Positions 1 through 10,016 are shown, numbered from the stretch's first letter. The stretch: 64,000 bases of DNA from Cohnella sp. WQ 127256 (GCF_024519285.1 NZ_JAMZCY010000005.1:677259-741258); one strand, 5' to 3'. A program made the numbers and translations. The notes: generated by a model not told the origin, from the sequence alone.

Positions 1-570
1 GCGCTAGCGGCTCTGGGGGCGGCATTGTGCGATGGGATTGACTTGGATGATGCCATACGTAGCCTAGAAACGATCGTTGGTGTACCGGGACGCGTAGAGC
101 CTGTCAACGAGGGTCAGCCTTACGCGGTTATCGTAGACTATGCCCACACCCCTGATGGCCTGGAAAATGTTCTGAACACGGTCAATGAGCTGGCGACGGG
201 TAATGTCATTTGCGTATTCGGTTGCGGTGGAGATCGCGATACGAAGAAGCGTCCGATCATGGGGCGAATTGCAGCAGAGCGGGCAAATAAAATTATCGTG
301 ACCAGTGACAATCCGCGCTCGGAAGATCCTCTCTTGATATTGCGAGATATCGAAGTCGGTCTGAAGGATGCAGGGGTAACTGAGGATCGCTATGAGCTGG
401 AGCCGAATAGGCGCGCTGCAATTGAAAAAGCGGTTGAAATGGCAAGCCCCGGCGATGTAGTATTGATTGCGGGGAAAGGTCATGAAACCTATCAAATTAT
501 CGGTGGGGTTACGCATGATTTTGATGACCGCCTCGTAGCTAAAGAAGCGATAAGGAGTCGAATCAAGTGA
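1..570 (+). CDS. murE: UDP-N-acetylmuramoyl-tripeptide synthase MurE (C-terminal part)
   Basis: MurE adds the third stem-peptide residue to UDP-MurNAc-L-Ala-D-Glu in the cytoplasm. The gene enters from the left edge in frame 1, so only about the last 190 residues are present: the end of the Mur central domain and the C-terminal ligand-binding domain. The motif DNPRSEDP (from base 307) is the signature associated with selection of meso-diaminopimelate rather than lysine, and GKGHE follows as expected. The stop overlaps the murF start, indicating translational coupling. The dapL gene near 29 kb fits the mDAP assignment. Identification is firm; the N-terminal half lies outside the window. Confidence 0.95.
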   Translation, partial: ALAALGAALCDGIDLDDAIRSLETIVGVPGRVEPVNEGQPYAVIVDYAHTPDGLENVLNTVNELATGNVICVFGCGGDRDTKKRPIMGRIAAERANKIIVTSDNPRSEDPLLILRDIEVGLKDAGVTEDRYELEPNRRAAIEKAVEMASPGDVVLIAGKGHETYQIIGGVTHDFDDRLVAKEAIRSRIK

Positions 571-1979
571 TGCAAGCAAATGTTCGTGAAGTGGTCGAAT
601 GGAGCGGTGCGGAAGGAACGCACGGGCTCGCCGACGAAGATGGGCTTTTATTGTCCGGAGTATCGACCGATACGCGAAACATAACGTCTGGTCAGCTGTT
701 CGTACCTCTACGGGGTGAACGGTTCGACGGACATGATTATATTCAAACTGCGAAGGATGCGGGCGCTGCTGCGACATTATGGGACAGCAGCGTTCCGTTA
801 CCGGACATCGATCTTCCATTCATTCTTGTTACAAATACGGAAGTCGCCTTGCAGGCTCTCTCGGCAGGCTATTTAAAGAACAAGCTAACTGCGAAAGTCG
901 TCGCGATCACCGGGAGTAACGGAAAGACGACGACTAAGGATATGATTTTCTCTGTGCTGTCCACGACGTATCGTGTACATAAAACAGAAGGGAATTACAA
1001 TAATCATATCGGGCTGCCGCTAACGATATTAAGTGCTCCTAAGGATACGGAAGTGCTCGTTCTTGAGATGGGGATGAGCGGAAAAGGTGAGATTGCTCTT
1101 TTGACCACATTAGCGAAGCCCGACATTGCCGTTATTACGAATATCGGTGAGGCACATTTGCTTCAGCTTGGGACGCGTAGGAATATCGCCAGAGCAAAGC
1201 TCGAAATTACGGATGGGTTGAAGTCGGGTGGGGCGCTTGTTTATTATGGCGATGAACCCCTAATCGCTGAGCAGTTGGCTGCGACAGGGTTAGACAAACA
1301 GTTCGAAATCGTTACTTTTGGTGAACAACCGGATTGTGACTGGATCGCTCGCTACATTAGGGTAAACGCAGATCGAACACAATTTACCGTAATGGGCACA
1401 GGCAACACCGAAATCCAAGTTGAACTGCCGATAGCGGGTAGGCATAATGCCATTAATGCCCTTGCAGCTGTGGCGGTCGGACACCAGTTTAATTTAAGCT
1501 TCGAGGTGATCTGCGAAGGGTTGAAATTCACGAAGCTGACAGGTATGCGTATTGAGCAAAGTAAAGCGAACAATGGAGCTATCATTTTCAATGATGCTTA
1601 CAATGCTAGCCCATCATCTGTTAAGGCGGCTATCAATCTTGTTGCTGAGCTGTCAGGTTATCGTCGTAAATGGATCGTTCTTGGAGATATGCTTGAGCTC
1701 GGCGAGGATGAGATTGCACTACATGGGGAAATTGGTCGATACCTAGATGACACCAAGGTGGATAACGTCCTTATATACGGTTCCTTATCGAATGAAACTT
1801 ATCAAGAAGCAAAGATGAATTTTCCAGATGGTTGTGTTCAGCACTTCGATGATAAAGCAGCATTAGCACATTATTTGCTTGCTCAATTGGCTTCGGAAGA
1901 TTTAGTTCTTGTTAAAGCATCTAGAGGGATGCGATTAGAAGAGCTTGTAACGATATTGCAGAAAGGAGTCAGGGGGTGA
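567..1979 (+). CDS. murF: UDP-N-acetylmuramoyl-tripeptide--D-alanyl-D-alanine ligase MurF
   Basis: MurF adds D-Ala-D-Ala to the UDP-MurNAc-tripeptide, completing the cytoplasmic pentapeptide precursor. The 470-residue product has the three-domain Mur ligase layout: an N-terminal substrate domain, the ATP-binding P-loop GSNGKTTT at about residues 116-123, the central motif [10 protein letters not shown], and a C-terminal domain. A GTG at 567 and an ATG at 570 are adjacent; AAGGAG at 552 is spaced better for the GTG. Either way the start overlaps the murE stop. mraY follows after four bases. Confidence 0.96.
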   Translation: MMQANVREVVEWSGAEGTHGLADEDGLLLSGVSTDTRNITSGQLFVPLRGERFDGHDYIQTAKDAGAAATLWDSSVPLPDIDLPFILVTNTEVALQALSAGYLKNKLTAKVVAITGSNGKTTTKDMIFSVLSTTYRVHKTEGNYNNHIGLPLTILSAPKDTEVLVLEMGMSGKGEIALLTTLAKPDIAVITNIGEAHLLQLGTRRNIARAKLEITDGLKSGGALVYYGDEPLIAEQLAATGLDKQFEIVTFGEQPDCDWIARYIRVNADRTQFTVMGTGNTEIQVELPIAGRHNAINALAAVAVGHQFNLSFEVICEGLKFTKLTGMRIEQSKANNGAIIFNDAYNASPSSVKAAINLVAELSGYRRKWIVLGDMLELGEDEIALHGEIGRYLDDTKVDNVLIYGSLSNETYQEAKMNFPDGCVQHFDDKAALAHYLLAQLASEDLVLVKASRGMRLEELVTILQKGVRG

Positions 1980-1983
1980 CGGA

Positions 1984-2946
1984 ATGGACTATACATCAAT
2001 TTTCTGGACGCTAGGCGTATCCTTTGTACTTTCAGTTCTTTTCGGCCCGTTGTTCATTCCCCTTCTGCGTAGGCTTAAATTCGGTCAGCAGGTACGGACG
2101 GATGGACCTGAGTCTCATCTTAAGAAAACTGGCACGCCAACGATGGGCGGAATTATTATTTTGGCCGCGTTGCTGCTCTCTTTTATGAAATTTGCCGATC
2201 AAGGATTGGAATATTGGGCTCTACTTACTGCTTGTCTTGGTTTTGGACTTGTTGGGTTTTTGGATGATTATATTAAAATTGTTTTCAAACGTTCGCTTGG
2301 GCTAACTGCAAAGCAGAAATTGTTTGGGCAGCTCTTGTTTTCCGCTATTTTTTGTTTTATTTTATACCAAATGGACCATAGTACAATTGTAGGCGTGCCA
2401 GGTACGGATTGGTCTGTCGATTTAGGATGGGCTTACTACTTACTCGTCGTGATTATGTTCCTTGGCTCGACGAATGCTGTTAATTTTACCGATGGGCTCG
2501 ATGGGCTGTTATCAGGGACAAGCGCTTTGGCATTTGGTGCGTTTGCCATCATTGCATTGGAAGCAACGCAGCCACAGTCGGCCGTATTTAGCGCAGCTGT
2601 TGTTGGTGCAGTACTCGGTTTTCTTGTCTACAATGCTCATCCAGCAAAAATATTTATGGGAGACACGGGCTCGCTCGGTCTCGGTGGTGGGATAGCTGCT
2701 GTTGCGATTCTTACGAAAACAGAGCTGCTTCTTGTCGTTATCGGCGGTGTATTCGTACTTGAAATGTTATCCGTAATCATCCAGGTAGCTTCGTTTAAGC
2801 TACGAGGCAAGCGGGTATTCAAGATGAGTCCGATTCATCATCACTTTGAACTTTCAGGCTGGTCGGAGTGGAGAGTGGTTACGACTTTCTGGTTCGTTGG
2901 TTTGCTCCTTGCCGGAGCGGGTTTATTGTTGTATAAGGTAGGCTAA
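1984..2946 (+). CDS. mraY: Phospho-N-acetylmuramoyl-pentapeptide transferase MraY
   Basis: MraY transfers phospho-MurNAc-pentapeptide to undecaprenyl phosphate at the membrane, making lipid I. The 320 residues hold about ten hydrophobic segments. The family motifs are present: the early TPTMGG, the aspartate pair in FLDDYIK (about 92-98), NFTDGLDGL (about 167-175) and the PIHHHFE loop near residue 276. Ribosome binding site GAAAGGAG lies inside the end of murF, so the two are probably co-translated. Confidence 0.97.
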   Translation: MDYTSIFWTLGVSFVLSVLFGPLFIPLLRRLKFGQQVRTDGPESHLKKTGTPTMGGIIILAALLLSFMKFADQGLEYWALLTACLGFGLVGFLDDYIKIVFKRSLGLTAKQKLFGQLLFSAIFCFILYQMDHSTIVGVPGTDWSVDLGWAYYLLVVIMFLGSTNAVNFTDGLDGLLSGTSALAFGAFAIIALEATQPQSAVFSAAVVGAVLGFLVYNAHPAKIFMGDTGSLGLGGGIAAVAILTKTELLLVVIGGVFVLEMLSVIIQVASFKLRGKRVFKMSPIHHHFELSGWSEWRVVTTFWFVGLLLAGAGLLLYKVG

Positions 2947-2971
2947 AGCGAGTTAAAGGGGCTATTACGAG

Positions 2972-4405
2972 ATGATGCAACTTACATCCTACCGGGGACG
3001 ACATGTCGTCGTTCTTGGTTTGGCAAGAAGCGGCGTTGCCGCTGCTAAACTGTTTCACAGTGTCGGAGCGGACGTAATCGTCAACGACAAAAAAGAGCGA
3101 GATCAGTGCCCTGAAGCCGATGAATTAACGGCTTTGGGCATTTCTGTTGTGTGTGGACATCATCCAGACGAGCTCGTAACGAAAAATACGGCGTTGTTAG
3201 TTAAAAACCCAGGGATCCCGTATACAGCTCCTCCAATCGTCGCAGCGCAGTTACTTGGCGTTGAGGTCGTAAGTGAGGTGGAAGTTGCGGGACACCTTTC
3301 TCCGGCTCCTCTGGTGGGTATTACGGGCTCTAATGGAAAGACGACTACGACGACGTTGACAGGTGTGCTGCTTGAAGCAGCAGGGCTTAAACCGCTTATT
3401 GCGGGCAACATTGGCCGGCCTCTCAGCGAAGCGGCTCTTGAAGTCGCTGCAGATGGCTGGCTTGTTGCAGAACTTAGCAGCTTCCAGTTGAAAGGGACGT
3501 CCGAATTCCGTCCACGTATCGCGTGCTTACTTAACGTGGCGGAGACGCATTTGGATTATCATGGCTCCATGGAGGATTATGTCAATTCAAAGGCGAAATT
3601 ATTTGCTAATCAAACCTTAGATGATGTAGCTATTTACAATAAGGATGACGAAACATGCTGTCGATTGGCCGAGCAGTTTAAGGGACGGTTATTTCCTTTC
3701 TCCGTTACGCGAAAATTATCAGAAGGTGTCATGGTAGATCCTCCATATCCTACCGTTAAACCCGGTGATAACGAGGTTGAGCTGGAGAGATGGATTGTAC
3801 ACCGGGGCCAGGATGGCTTGGAGCAACGTATTATTCGCGTCGATGAGCTAGGCATTCCTGGTCGTCATAATACCGCGAACGCTCTAGCAGCAATAGCGAT
3901 TGCCCTAGTTGCCGGTGCAGAGCCGGAGTCGCTTGTGGAGCCGTTGCGGGATTTCCGCGGCGTTGAGCATCGTTTGGAATTTGTCGGAACGTTCAACGGA
4001 GTGAAATTTTACAACGATTCTAAGGCTACGAATGCGATGGCGACAACGATGTCGATTTTATCTTTGCCGTCCCCGCTTATTCTCATCGCTGGAGGATTGG
4101 ATCGAGGTTCTGATTACATGGAGCTGCTGCCTGTTTTTCGCGATAGACTCAAGGGCTTGACGGCAATCGGTGAAACAAGGGAGAAGATTGGACGCGTAGC
4201 GGCTCTATCTGGTTTAACAAGCGTGAAAATCGTCGAACCTGAAGAGGACGCCGAGTTAACGCTTCGCCGAGCCGTAGAGGAAGCAGCCGCCATGGCTGAG
4301 CCAGGAGACATCGTTCTTCTGTCGCCCGCATGTGCAAGCTGGGACATGTTCCCATCCTATGAGGTCAGGGGTCGCATTTTTAAACAATCGGCGCATACGT
4401 TGTAG
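2972..4405 (+). CDS. murD: UDP-N-acetylmuramoylalanine--D-glutamate ligase MurD
   Basis: MurD adds D-glutamate to UDP-MurNAc-L-Ala. The 477-residue protein starts with a Rossmann-like domain (VVVLGLARSGVAAA), has the ATP P-loop GSNGKTTT at about 119-126, the catalytic-region AELSSFQL and HLDYHGS motifs, and a C-terminal domain with FYNDSKATN and LLSPACASWDMF. Length is slightly above the usual 450. It sits in the usual mraY-murD-spoVE order. Tandem ATG ATG codons open the frame after an AAAGGGG site. Confidence 0.96.
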   Translation: MMQLTSYRGRHVVVLGLARSGVAAAKLFHSVGADVIVNDKKERDQCPEADELTALGISVVCGHHPDELVTKNTALLVKNPGIPYTAPPIVAAQLLGVEVVSEVEVAGHLSPAPLVGITGSNGKTTTTTLTGVLLEAAGLKPLIAGNIGRPLSEAALEVAADGWLVAELSSFQLKGTSEFRPRIACLLNVAETHLDYHGSMEDYVNSKAKLFANQTLDDVAIYNKDDETCCRLAEQFKGRLFPFSVTRKLSEGVMVDPPYPTVKPGDNEVELERWIVHRGQDGLEQRIIRVDELGIPGRHNTANALAAIAIALVAGAEPESLVEPLRDFRGVEHRLEFVGTFNGVKFYNDSKATNAMATTMSILSLPSPLILIAGGLDRGSDYMELLPVFRDRLKGLTAIGETREKIGRVAALSGLTSVKIVEPEEDAELTLRRAVEEAAAMAEPGDIVLLSPACASWDMFPSYEVRGRIFKQSAHTL

Positions 4406-4450
4406 AAGGGGGCATGTCCCCACTTTTGCAAACCGCGAGGTGTCCGGTTC

Positions 4451-5548
4451 ATGGCCAAAACTCGTTCCGTTCCTGATGTGTGGATGATCGCTGCTACTCT
4501 TGGCATTCTGGCCATAGGTGTAGTGATGGTGTATAGCGCTAGCGCTGTCGCTGCTTTTCATGATTATGGGGATTCGTATTACTATGTAAAAAGACAATTG
4601 CTGTTTGCTGTACTCGGAATAGCCTCCATGTTCGTAACGATGAATGTGGAATATACGTTTTGGCGCAAGTGGGCTGTACCGGCGCTACTTATCTGCTTTG
4701 GAATGCTAATCATTGTGCTAGTTCCGGGGCTTGGGGTCGTGCGTGGCGGGGCTCGAAGCTGGTTAGGGATCGGCTCATTTGGTGTTCAGCCTTCAGAATT
4801 CATGAAGCTGGCCATGATTTTATTTTTGGCTAAGATGCTATCAGAGCGGCAAAATCAGATTACTCAATTGACCAAGGGATTACTTCCGCCGCTCGGAATT
4901 ATGGGAGCGGCATTTGCACTTATTATGCTGCAGCCGGATCTGGGGACAGGGACGGTTATGATTGGAGCCTCATTGCTCGCTATCTACGTTGCCGGAGCTA
5001 GGCTTACTCATCTAGGTGGCTTAGCGATGATAGGCGTGGTAGGATTAATAGGGCTCATAGCAGCAGCACCCTATCGACTACAGCGAATAACAGCCTTTCT
5101 TGATCCATGGCAAGATCCGCAAGGAGCGGGCTACCAATCGATTCAGTCTCTTTATGCGATTGGCCCAGGTGGTCTTGTTGGTCTAGGACTAGGGATGAGC
5201 CGTCAAAAATATAATTATTTGCCGGAGCCACAAACGGATTTTATTTTTTCGATTATTGCCGAGGAACTCGGATTTATTGGTGGCTCCTTGTTGATTCTAT
5301 TATTTTTACTTCTCATATGGCGTGGAATGAGAACGGCTATAACGTTATCGGATCCCTTTGGCAGCTTGCTCGCTACAGGGATTGTCGGTATTTTCGCTGT
5401 TCAAGTATTGATCAATATTGGGGTTGTTATCGGCTTACTGCCTATTACAGGTGTTACGCTGCCACTCGTTAGCTACGGGGGCTCCTCATTGACCTTATTA
5501 CTGACGGCGCTTGGCATTTTACTTAATTTATCCCGATATTCGAGGTGA
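4451..5548 (+). CDS. spoVE: SEDS-family peptidoglycan polymerase SpoVE/FtsW
   Basis: SEDS proteins polymerise lipid II glycan strands in the membrane together with a partner class B PBP. This 365-residue protein has about ten hydrophobic segments, the early IGVVMVYSASA motif, MKLAMILFLA, and the C-terminal GVTLPLVSYGGSS signature. Its N-terminus closely matches B. subtilis SpoVE and it occupies the same place between murD and murG, so the sporulation-cortex paralogue SpoVE is the best name; FtsW is the alternative. GAGGTG at 4436 serves the ATG. A small GGGG/CCCC hairpin lies just before it (about 4412-4426). Confidence 0.9.
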   Translation: MAKTRSVPDVWMIAATLGILAIGVVMVYSASAVAAFHDYGDSYYYVKRQLLFAVLGIASMFVTMNVEYTFWRKWAVPALLICFGMLIIVLVPGLGVVRGGARSWLGIGSFGVQPSEFMKLAMILFLAKMLSERQNQITQLTKGLLPPLGIMGAAFALIMLQPDLGTGTVMIGASLLAIYVAGARLTHLGGLAMIGVVGLIGLIAAAPYRLQRITAFLDPWQDPQGAGYQSIQSLYAIGPGGLVGLGLGMSRQKYNYLPEPQTDFIFSIIAEELGFIGGSLLILLFLLLIWRGMRTAITLSDPFGSLLATGIVGIFAVQVLINIGVVIGLLPITGVTLPLVSYGGSSLTLLLTALGILLNLSRYSR

Positions 5549-5553
5549 CGTTC

Positions 5554-6663
5554 ATGCGAGTCGTATTAACCGGAGGCGGTACGGGGGGACACATCTACCC
5601 CGCATTGGCCATTGGTCGCGAAGTATCGGAAAGACAACCAGGATCGTCTATACTATACATCGGAACGAGCCGTGGAATGGAAAGTCGGATCGTACCGGAG
5701 CAAGGAATTGCGTTCGAAGATGTTACGATTACCGGATTCCGTCGTTCCCTGTCATTGGAAAACGTGAAGACAGTTGTTCGTTTCGTGCAAGGAGTGCGTC
5801 GTTCCAAGCAGTTACTTAGAAAATTTAAACCAGATGTTGTCGTAGGCACTGGCGGTTATGTATGCGGTCCAGTCGTTTACGCGGCTTCACGACTTGGCAT
5901 TCCTACGCTTATCCATGAGCAAAATGTACTACCTGGGCTAACCAATAAATTTTTAAGCAGGTATGTGGATGGGGTAGCGGTAAGCTTTGCAGAATCTGCG
6001 GCTCATTTTAATAAATGCTCAGATGTTGTATTTGCGGGAAATCCATGTGCTACAAGGGTACTTCTCGCAGATAGAAACAAGGGTTTTGCATCATTAGGCA
6101 TGAAGCCTGAAACTCCGTTCGTGCTCGTTGTGGGCGGAAGCGGGGGGGCTCGGGCGATTAATGAGGCCATTATCCAAATGGTGCCTCAGCTGCACAAAAT
6201 GCCGAACGTTCATTTCGTGTTTGTTACGGGTGAAAGATTTTTTAAAGATACTAAAGAGACCATACAACGCAATCATGCGGACGTTTCAAGTCGCGTGCAT
6301 GTGTATCCATACATTCATAATATGCCTGAAGTACTTGCTGCAGCGACACTCTTCATCGGACGTGCAGGGGCATCCTTTCTTGCGGAAGTTACTTCTCTGG
6401 GGATCCCCTCGATATTGATCCCATCGCCCAATGTAACGAATAATCATCAAGAGGCGAACGCGAGAAGTCTTGCGAACGTCAATGCTGCTGAGATGATTTT
6501 GGAACGGGATTTGACAGGGGATTTGCTATTCAGCCATATTCATTCGATTATGGGGGATCCCGCGAGAAGAAGCTTGATGGTTCAATCCTCGCGCGAGTTG
6601 GGCATGCCCAAGGCAGCTGCAACCATATATGATCAGATCATTCGATTACAACGAAAAACATAA
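5554..6663 (+). CDS. murG: UDP-GlcNAc--lipid I N-acetylglucosaminyltransferase MurG
   Basis: MurG converts lipid I to lipid II at the inner face of the membrane. The 369-residue GT-B protein opens with the glycine loop GGTGGHIYPA and has the donor-site motifs GGSGGARAIN and GRAGASFLAEV. I chose the ATG at 5554 because it follows GAGGTGA with a 5-base gap and yields the canonical N-terminus; the frame is open to a GTG at 5545. The stop of spoVE lies inside the ribosome binding site, consistent with coupling. Confidence 0.95.
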   Translation: MRVVLTGGGTGGHIYPALAIGREVSERQPGSSILYIGTSRGMESRIVPEQGIAFEDVTITGFRRSLSLENVKTVVRFVQGVRRSKQLLRKFKPDVVVGTGGYVCGPVVYAASRLGIPTLIHEQNVLPGLTNKFLSRYVDGVAVSFAESAAHFNKCSDVVFAGNPCATRVLLADRNKGFASLGMKPETPFVLVVGGSGGARAINEAIIQMVPQLHKMPNVHFVFVTGERFFKDTKETIQRNHADVSSRVHVYPYIHNMPEVLAAATLFIGRAGASFLAEVTSLGIPSILIPSPNVTNNHQEANARSLANVNAAEMILERDLTGDLLFSHIHSIMGDPARRSLMVQSSRELGMPKAAATIYDQIIRLQRKT

Positions 6664-6815
6664 ATTTCTCGTCTTTCAGTAGGCTTGCTAATGGGCGTTT
6701 GTCACCACCCCCGCCCAGTCGTCATAAGATACAGCGTGATCGTGACTGCTGAACCTGAGGCAACGGTAACGACGGCAACGTGCAGCCCTGTAAGACTTGT
6801 TAGGAGGATAACGCT
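6664..6815. other. murG-murB intergenic spacer
   Basis: This 152-base gap is long for the cluster. I see no credible gene, no U-tailed hairpin and no clear -35/-10 pair; it ends in the murB ribosome binding site TAGGAGG. Open frames here lack ribosome binding sites. Confidence 0.5.
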
Positions 6816-7721
6816 ATGCAGCAGTTGGTCGCAGAGCTCAAGCAAGCGGGAATTGGCGATGTGCGGGTTAATGAGCCACTCACCAAACATACGACTTGGA
6901 AAATCGGCGGACCTGCGGATCTATTGATAATCCCGGGAACGGATGACGAGCTCGCAGCAGCTTTGCAGTTGTTGTTAAGCCATGGTATACCGTGGTGCCT
7001 TCTCGGTCGGGGATCTAATACCCTGGTATCCGACAAAGGGGTTCGTGGAGCTGTCATCAAGCTAGGCGACGGTTTTGACGATGCACGATTTGATGGCGAG
7101 ACGGTGTCGGTAGGTGCAGCGTTTTCGTTCGTCAAGCTGTCGGTCATGTCGGGCAGAGAAGGGCTTACCGGCTTGGAGTTCGCGGGAGGAATTCCAGGAA
7201 CAGTAGGCGGTGCCGTATACATGAACGCTGGTGCTCACGGTTCGGACATTTCACGCATCTTACAGTCAGCGGACATCATCTGGACAGACGGTAGTCAGTC
7301 GGTACTTGGAAAAGAAGAGATGGAGTTTTCCTATCGTCATTCAATATTGCATGAACGACAGGGGATCGTAACTCGAGCGGTTTTCCGTTTGGCGAACGGG
7401 GACCGTAAAGAGATTGCAGCGGCGATGGCCACTTACAAAGATCGTCGGCGTCGTACCCAACCTCTTCAAATGGCTTGCGCGGGTAGTGTTTTCCGCAATC
7501 CACCTAACGATCATGCGGCTAGGCTGATCGAGGCGGCTGGATTAAAGGGGCTACGTGAAGGTGCTGCCGAAGTTTCCATGTTACATGCTAACTTTATCGT
7601 TAACCACGGTGGTGCCAAGGCTGAGGACGTTCTCACCCTCATACAACGAGTTCAACGCACAATTGAACAAACCAATGGAATCTTACTAGTGCCGGAGGTT
7701 CTCTTGTTGGGTGAGCGGTAA
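6816..7721 (+). CDS. murB: UDP-N-acetylenolpyruvoylglucosamine reductase MurB
   Basis: MurB reduces UDP-GlcNAc-enolpyruvate to UDP-MurNAc with NADPH and bound FAD. The 301-residue product has the FAD-site features LGRGSNTLVSDKG, EFAGGIPGTVGGAVYMNAGA and the later ACAGSVFRNP segment that carries the catalytic serine; its length and lack of a middle insertion suit the type II Gram-positive form. TAGGAGG sits 8-9 bases ahead of the ATG. murA follows immediately. Confidence 0.96.
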   Translation: MQQLVAELKQAGIGDVRVNEPLTKHTTWKIGGPADLLIIPGTDDELAAALQLLLSHGIPWCLLGRGSNTLVSDKGVRGAVIKLGDGFDDARFDGETVSVGAAFSFVKLSVMSGREGLTGLEFAGGIPGTVGGAVYMNAGAHGSDISRILQSADIIWTDGSQSVLGKEEMEFSYRHSILHERQGIVTRAVFRLANGDRKEIAAAMATYKDRRRRTQPLQMACAGSVFRNPPNDHAARLIEAAGLKGLREGAAEVSMLHANFIVNHGGAKAEDVLTLIQRVQRTIEQTNGILLVPEVLLLGER

Positions 7722-7737
7722 CCCGGAGGTGAAACCC

Positions 7738-9012
7738 TTGGACAATTTGGTGATTGAAGGCGGCTACCCGCTTTCGGGCACCATTCGTATCCACGGAGCC
7801 AAAAATGCTGCTTTGCCGATTTTGGCCGCTAGTTTACTCGCAGATGGAAAAGTGACGATTCGCAACGTTCCACGGCTGCTTGATATCGAAGTCATGCTTG
7901 ATATTTTGCAGGATCTTGGGTGTAAAGCCCAACACCATGATAACGTAGTGACGGTCGATACGGCAGTTGCGACTTCCTCTCACATTCCAGAAACGTTAAT
8001 GCGGAAAATGCGTTCTTCGGTATTTTTAATGGGGCCTCTTCTTGCACGCTTCGGAGAAGTGCAACTCTATCAGCCTGGAGGATGTGCCATCGGTGAAAGA
8101 AAGATTGACTTGCATTTGCGTGGTTTAGCGGCTCTTGGTGCGAATATAGAAGAGAAGGGCAGTAGAATTATCTGCTCTGCCCATCGTCTCAAAGGAGCCG
8201 AAATTAGCTTGGATTTTCCGAGTGTCGGCGCTACGGAAAACATTATGATGGCCGCTGTGTTAGCCCAAGGTCGAACGACGATTATTGGGGCAGCGCGTGA
8301 ACCAGAAATACAGGATTTACAGCAATTTTTGAATCAAATGGGCGCTCAGGTTAAAGGGGCAGGCACAGATACGCTAACAATAGACGGAGTAGACTCCCTA
8401 TATGGATGCGATTTTGAGGTCATCCCAGATCGGATTGTTACCGGTACAGTTATGGTTGCAGCTGCTGCTACACGGGGTGAAGTGACACTCGAGCATACGA
8501 AACCGGGGCATCTTACCTCTCTCATTCATGTCTTACGTCGGGCAGGTGTTCAAATTGAGGTTGGCGATGATATAATGAGAGTTGGCGCCTTCAAACGACC
8601 TACTGCCGTTGATCGAATTGTTACGTCACCTTATCCTGCCTTTCCTACCGATTTGCAGGCTCAAGTTATGACGTTACTAGCGTTAGCGGACGGTGTAAGC
8701 GTAATGAAGGAAACGATTTTCGAAGGCAGATTCAAGCATGTGGATGAACTTTGTCGCATGGGGGCCGATATTCGAGTCGATCTGAACAATGCTTTTATTC
8801 GTGGAGTACCTCAGCTATATGGCACGACAGTGGAGGCAACCGATCTACGAGCAGGTGCCGCGTTAGTTATCGCGGGCTTGGCGGCGCAAGGCCGTACCGT
8901 TGTAGAGCAGGTGCACCATATCGATCGTGGGTATGATCGAATCGAAGAGATGTTCCGTCAGATTGGCGGAAACATCACCCGTGAAGTACACAAGAGCAAG
9001 GTTTACAGCTAA
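7738..9012 (+). CDS. murA: UDP-N-acetylglucosamine 1-carboxyvinyltransferase MurA
   Basis: MurA transfers enolpyruvate from PEP to UDP-GlcNAc, the committed step of wall synthesis and the fosfomycin target. The catalytic, fosfomycin-reactive cysteine is present in GGCAIGERKID (Cys116 of the 424-residue form). I prefer the TTG at 7738, preceded by GGAGGTGA with a 5-base gap and giving the standard N-terminus DNLVIEGGYPLSG; an upstream GTG at 7711 would overlap murB and add nine atypical residues. Placement between murB and divIB differs from B. subtilis, where MurAA is elsewhere. Confidence 0.95.
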   Translation: MDNLVIEGGYPLSGTIRIHGAKNAALPILAASLLADGKVTIRNVPRLLDIEVMLDILQDLGCKAQHHDNVVTVDTAVATSSHIPETLMRKMRSSVFLMGPLLARFGEVQLYQPGGCAIGERKIDLHLRGLAALGANIEEKGSRIICSAHRLKGAEISLDFPSVGATENIMMAAVLAQGRTTIIGAAREPEIQDLQQFLNQMGAQVKGAGTDTLTIDGVDSLYGCDFEVIPDRIVTGTVMVAAAATRGEVTLEHTKPGHLTSLIHVLRRAGVQIEVGDDIMRVGAFKRPTAVDRIVTSPYPAFPTDLQAQVMTLLALADGVSVMKETIFEGRFKHVDELCRMGADIRVDLNNAFIRGVPQLYGTTVEATDLRAGAALVIAGLAAQGRTVVEQVHHIDRGYDRIEEMFRQIGGNITREVHKSKVYS

Positions 9013-9022
9013 CGGTGATGGT

Positions 9023-9062
9023 CCCCCGCCGCAGAAGCCTTCTTCCGCTGCGGGGTTTTTTA
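9023..9062 (+). terminator. Rho-independent terminator after murA
   Basis: A GC-rich inverted repeat (CCCCGCCGCAGAAG against CTTCCGCTGCGGGG, one mismatch) is followed by TTTTTT. It should end or attenuate transcription from the mur block before divIB. Confidence 0.85.
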
Positions 9063-9091
9063 TATTAAATGGTGGACAAGGAGGGTGGATA

Positions 9092-9877
9092 ATGAGCGAA
9101 CGAATTCCCGCATTAAAGCGCGAGGAAGGAGTTCCAAGAACTCGACGCGGGAAAAAACTTTTAAGACTCGTGATCGCTCTTTTAATTATCATTCTTATCG
9201 TTTTATTTTTCCGGTCCCCCTTGTCTGAAATTTCGGAAATACGAGTGACTGGCACGGAATTTTTAAGCAAAGAGGAAGTTATACAAGCGCTGGGGGTTTC
9301 TCCTGGGGATTCTTTCTTTGTACCGAGCATTAGTAAACTCCAAAAAAGGATGAATTCTTTAAAGCCGATTCAGAGTGTTAAGATGATTAAAAATTTTCCT
9401 GGTGTTCTGCAAGTTGAAGTGAAGGAATATCCGCAAGTCGCTGTGCAACTCGCATCAGATGGTAAAGTATTTGCTGTTCTATCTAATGGCTTGACCTTGC
9501 CAATTGTTGAGGGTAACTTATTAGATAAGCCAATTCTGTCCGGATGGAAGTCAGATGATACGAATTTGATTGCTCTTTGTACTGTGTTGAATAGTCTACC
9601 TAGTTATCTTTTAGCAGACTTGTCAGAAATTCAACCTGATCCTTCCATCTCTTATCCTAACCGGATTAAGATATTCACCCGATCTAAGTTTGAAGTCGTA
9701 ACAACGATAGAGAAGCTGACTGATAAAATTCCTTATCTTAGTGATATCGTGCAAAATCGGGAGCCGGGAAAGATTATTATGTTAGAAGCAGACACATATT
9801 TGCCCTATTCAGCGGAAATTGTTGAGGGTGAAAAAGAAGATACCGTTAAAGTTAAGGAAAAGGACTCTACTCAATAG
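9092..9877 (+). CDS. divIB: Cell division protein DivIB/FtsQ
   Basis: DivIB is a bitopic divisome protein that stabilises FtsL and DivIC at the septum. The 261-residue product has a basic cytoplasmic tail with RRGKK, one membrane segment at about residues 27-42, and an extracytoplasmic POTRA-like domain starting at ISEIRVTGTEFLSKEEV, then a beta domain and an acidic lysine-rich tail. The ATG at 9092 follows AAGGAGGGTGG and lies after the murA terminator, so the upstream extension of the open frame is rejected. About 200 bases separate it from ftsA. Confidence 0.9.
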   Translation: MSERIPALKREEGVPRTRRGKKLLRLVIALLIIILIVLFFRSPLSEISEIRVTGTEFLSKEEVIQALGVSPGDSFFVPSISKLQKRMNSLKPIQSVKMIKNFPGVLQVEVKEYPQVAVQLASDGKVFAVLSNGLTLPIVEGNLLDKPILSGWKSDDTNLIALCTVLNSLPSYLLADLSEIQPDPSISYPNRIKIFTRSKFEVVTTIEKLTDKIPYLSDIVQNREPGKIIMLEADTYLPYSAEIVEGEKEDTVKVKEKDSTQ

Positions 9878-9987
9878 GCAAAAAGAATGCTAGAATCTCA
9901 ATTATGGGTGAATTAGGTTAACAATTATGTATGCCTATGTAATCCTCACTGAACAATTACTGAACAACTAAAAAAATTGTAGAAAAA

Positions 9988-10016
9988 AGAGGGAAAACCT
10001 CGTGGATGTGGAATAA
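9988..10016 (+). promoter_or_regulatory. Candidate sigma-H promoter of ftsAZ
   Basis: AGAGGGAAA, an 11-base spacer, then GTGGAATAA matches the known sigma-H pattern (RnAGGAwww, 11-12, RnnGAATww) with one mismatch. In B. subtilis one ftsAZ promoter is sigma-H dependent and raises FtsZ at sporulation onset. The start point is inferred, not seen. Confidence 0.55.

Noticed and set aside
64..819. 251-codon minus-strand frame over murE-murF
   Set aside because: Antisense to two conserved overlapping genes, with no recognisable product.
6685..6927. 80-codon frame in the murG-murB gap
   Set aside because: No ribosome binding site, and it runs into murB in another frame.
8927..9091. N-terminal extension of DivIB overlapping murA
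   Set aside because: It would read through the murA terminator; the ATG at 9092 has a strong site.
8863..9330. 155-codon minus-strand frame across the murA-divIB junction
   Set aside because: Shadow of two well-identified plus-strand genes and a terminator.
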